Shown here piece after piece: positions 62,690 to 64,000 of a stretch of 64,000 nucleotides of DNA (within the stretch, counting starts at the first letter, position 1; each line of letters begins with the position of its first letter). The stretch lies in NCBI GenBank assembly GCA_025330725.1, contig JAIWND010000010.1, positions 372,001 through 436,000 of the forward strand, given 5' to 3'. Source of the DNA: Chlamydoabsidia padenii (Eukaryota > Mucoromycota > Mucoromycetes > Mucorales > Cunninghamellaceae). A model generated the notes under the pieces. The model worked only from the letters and a program-made list of their open reading frames with translations. It was not told the origin of the DNA and ran no database searches. A program made the position numbers and the translations under genes.

Positions 62690-63793
62690 TGTGTTAACCA
62701 AGTATAATTGAGTGAGAAGAGTGGGGAGAGAGAGAGGAAAGAAAGAAAGATTTGTTGGGGCGAATGAAATAATTTTTCTGTCGTTCTTTTCTTTTATAAA
62801 GACGATTGGACAAATTTAGGGGATCGGGGGGGGAGGGAATGTAAAAAGTTTAAATCCCGCAAAATGATTTTCATTGGCCAAAAAGGAGATGACTACAATG
62901 CAAAAACCGGTTCATGATTACCTAATAAACGACATCAAATTAGTTCATGAATGGTACGAAAGACTCTCAAATGATCATAAAACTATGATGAATGAAATGG
63001 AGGATGATTTGTAGAGGTCAATGTGTCACCCCCTGATTATCGGGTTTTGAAATTATGGGTCAAGTCTTAAAAAAAAAAAAAGGTGCTAGTTTCCAGTTCT
63101 GGCAACCTTCCCGAGGGCCGTTTACTGATAGCAGTAGGACCCTCTTTTTCTCCCCCTGACCAAGAAAACGTTTTGACATATTGCACCTGTCAAAAACTTT
63201 AAAAGAGCCTGAACACTTCTTTATTCCCCTCTGCATTGTTCAAAACTAGGGAAGAATAGAAAAGAAAGTTTCCCCGGATTGAGATTAGGATTTAACTTTA
63301 TTTTAAAGCCTGATCGACTGATTGGTTCCATAAATAATAATATCCCATTCACACCCACACAATCAATCTCGGTAATACCCTCCAAAAGTATACACGGTTA
63401 ACCATTTTCCCCCCTTCCACACAACATGTCCCTGATGATTTTCCCACTAGTTAATACCATCGACTAAAGCATTAGCCGGAAATTGGATGCGATCGTCAAG
63501 AGGTAAACCTCTTTATTATAATGTCTATATAATGATGATTAGCTTGATCTGTCCAGCCCAAAGTTTTGCCCGTCGATCCTATTCCAAATCACAGGCTAGT
63601 TATCATCCCCACCTATCTATATTCACATATCAAGAAGATTAATATTGTATCCATTTTCCTTTTATCAAATAAATGGTGCCATAATCATCAAAGAAAGAGA
63701 ATGTATTTTTATTTTATTAGCAAAAGCAAACATATGCGGGGTTTAAAATGGGGTGATACTGCAATGGCTGCATGAGAGCATCGACAGGGGAAT
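62690..63793. other. Intergenic region
   Basis: About 1.1 kb: acetyl-CoA synthetase promoter, then TTTAAATCCCG at 62849-62859 and CGGGTTTTGAAATT at 63041-63054. Short open frames look random. Confidence 0.5.
62849..62859 (+). promoter_or_regulatory. Dispersed motif variant TTTAAATCCCG
   Basis: Lies 160 bp upstream of the acetyl-CoA synthetase start codon (gene on minus strand). Confidence 0.45.
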
Positions 63794-64000
63794 CTAGTTC
63801 CATAAATCTTCATCCGCACTAAGACGTACTATTGTAAAGAAAAGAAGAAGAAGAAAAAGAGAGAGAGTTAATCCATTTGCTGATTACATAGTTTGAGATT
63901 TGGTAGTTGACTTACAGTAAAAGTTGACAGAGACAGCCACGACCAACAAGATGGTCATCACAGCAGGACCATACACATCAGAGTATTCACCCGATTCGCT
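63794..64000 (-). CDS. 3' end of a membrane protein gene, possibly VTC/DUF202-like (partial)
   Basis: Two exons visible: 63916 to beyond the window edge, and 63794-63828. The last 40 residues read GEYSDVYGPAVMTILLVV then AVSVNFYLRLSADEDLWN and stop. This is one C-terminal membrane helix followed by a short polar tail. The pattern D-x-x-GP, helix, NF-x-LRL resembles the last helix of vacuolar transporter chaperone (VTC) proteins, which make polyphosphate, but the fragment is too short for a safe call. Splice signals are good (donor GTAAGT, acceptor AATAG). Confidence 0.6.

Overview
The window is nuclear DNA of a filamentous fungus, most likely an early-diverging one (Mucoromycota, Mucorales-like). 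The evidence is an AT-rich background with long homopolymer runs, many short GT-AG introns, and fungal families such as a SAT4/HAL4-type kinase, SUR2-type hydroxylase, CSC1, IML2 and 191-residue Cdc42. The phylum is inferred from gene style; no rRNA or marker locus is present. All exon structures were read by eye from splice consensus, frame and family conservation.

Layout. 1-0.56 kb and 5.77-6.63 kb hold copies of one repeat, inverted in the first and tandem in the second. 0.98-4.18 kb (-) is a DH-domain protein. 7-10.5 kb is gene-poor with decayed coding scraps. 10.5-16.5 kb is a minus-strand run: IML2/TTC39, an HMCES/SRAP protein and CDC42. 18.3-35.1 kb is a plus-strand run: mitoferrin, VAP/Scs2, SAT4/HAL4-type kinase, CSC1/TMEM63 channel, a short tropomyosin and an N-CoR/Snt1-like SANT protein. 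Then come phosphofructokinase (+), DCN1 (-) divergent from MTM1-type carrier (+), a chromodomain protein (+), and a UBC4/5-like E2 (-) divergent from the 51-kDa complex I subunit (+). The last part holds a Cdc4-like F-box/WD40 protein (-), a SUR2-like hydroxylase (-), an unresolved probably decayed region (55.1-56.9 kb), an amino-acid permease with 14 exons (+), acetyl-CoA synthetase (-), and the 3' end of a membrane protein cut by the window edge (-).

The genes are ordinary housekeeping genes and do not form a pathway cluster. Two window-wide patterns stand out. (1) Microexons: several conserved proteins keep their frame only if exons of 2, 2, 3, 6, 8, 12, 13 and 17 nt are spliced in. The extreme case is CDC42, whose P-loop lysine codon appears to be built from two dinucleotide exons. 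(2) A dispersed motif, TTCAAATCCCG or its complement CGGGATTTGAA. The 9-mer core CAAATCCCG occurs about 12 times exactly, with more near-variants, often 65-160 bp upstream of start codons and also inside introns. I regard it as the best candidate here for an undescribed regulatory element.
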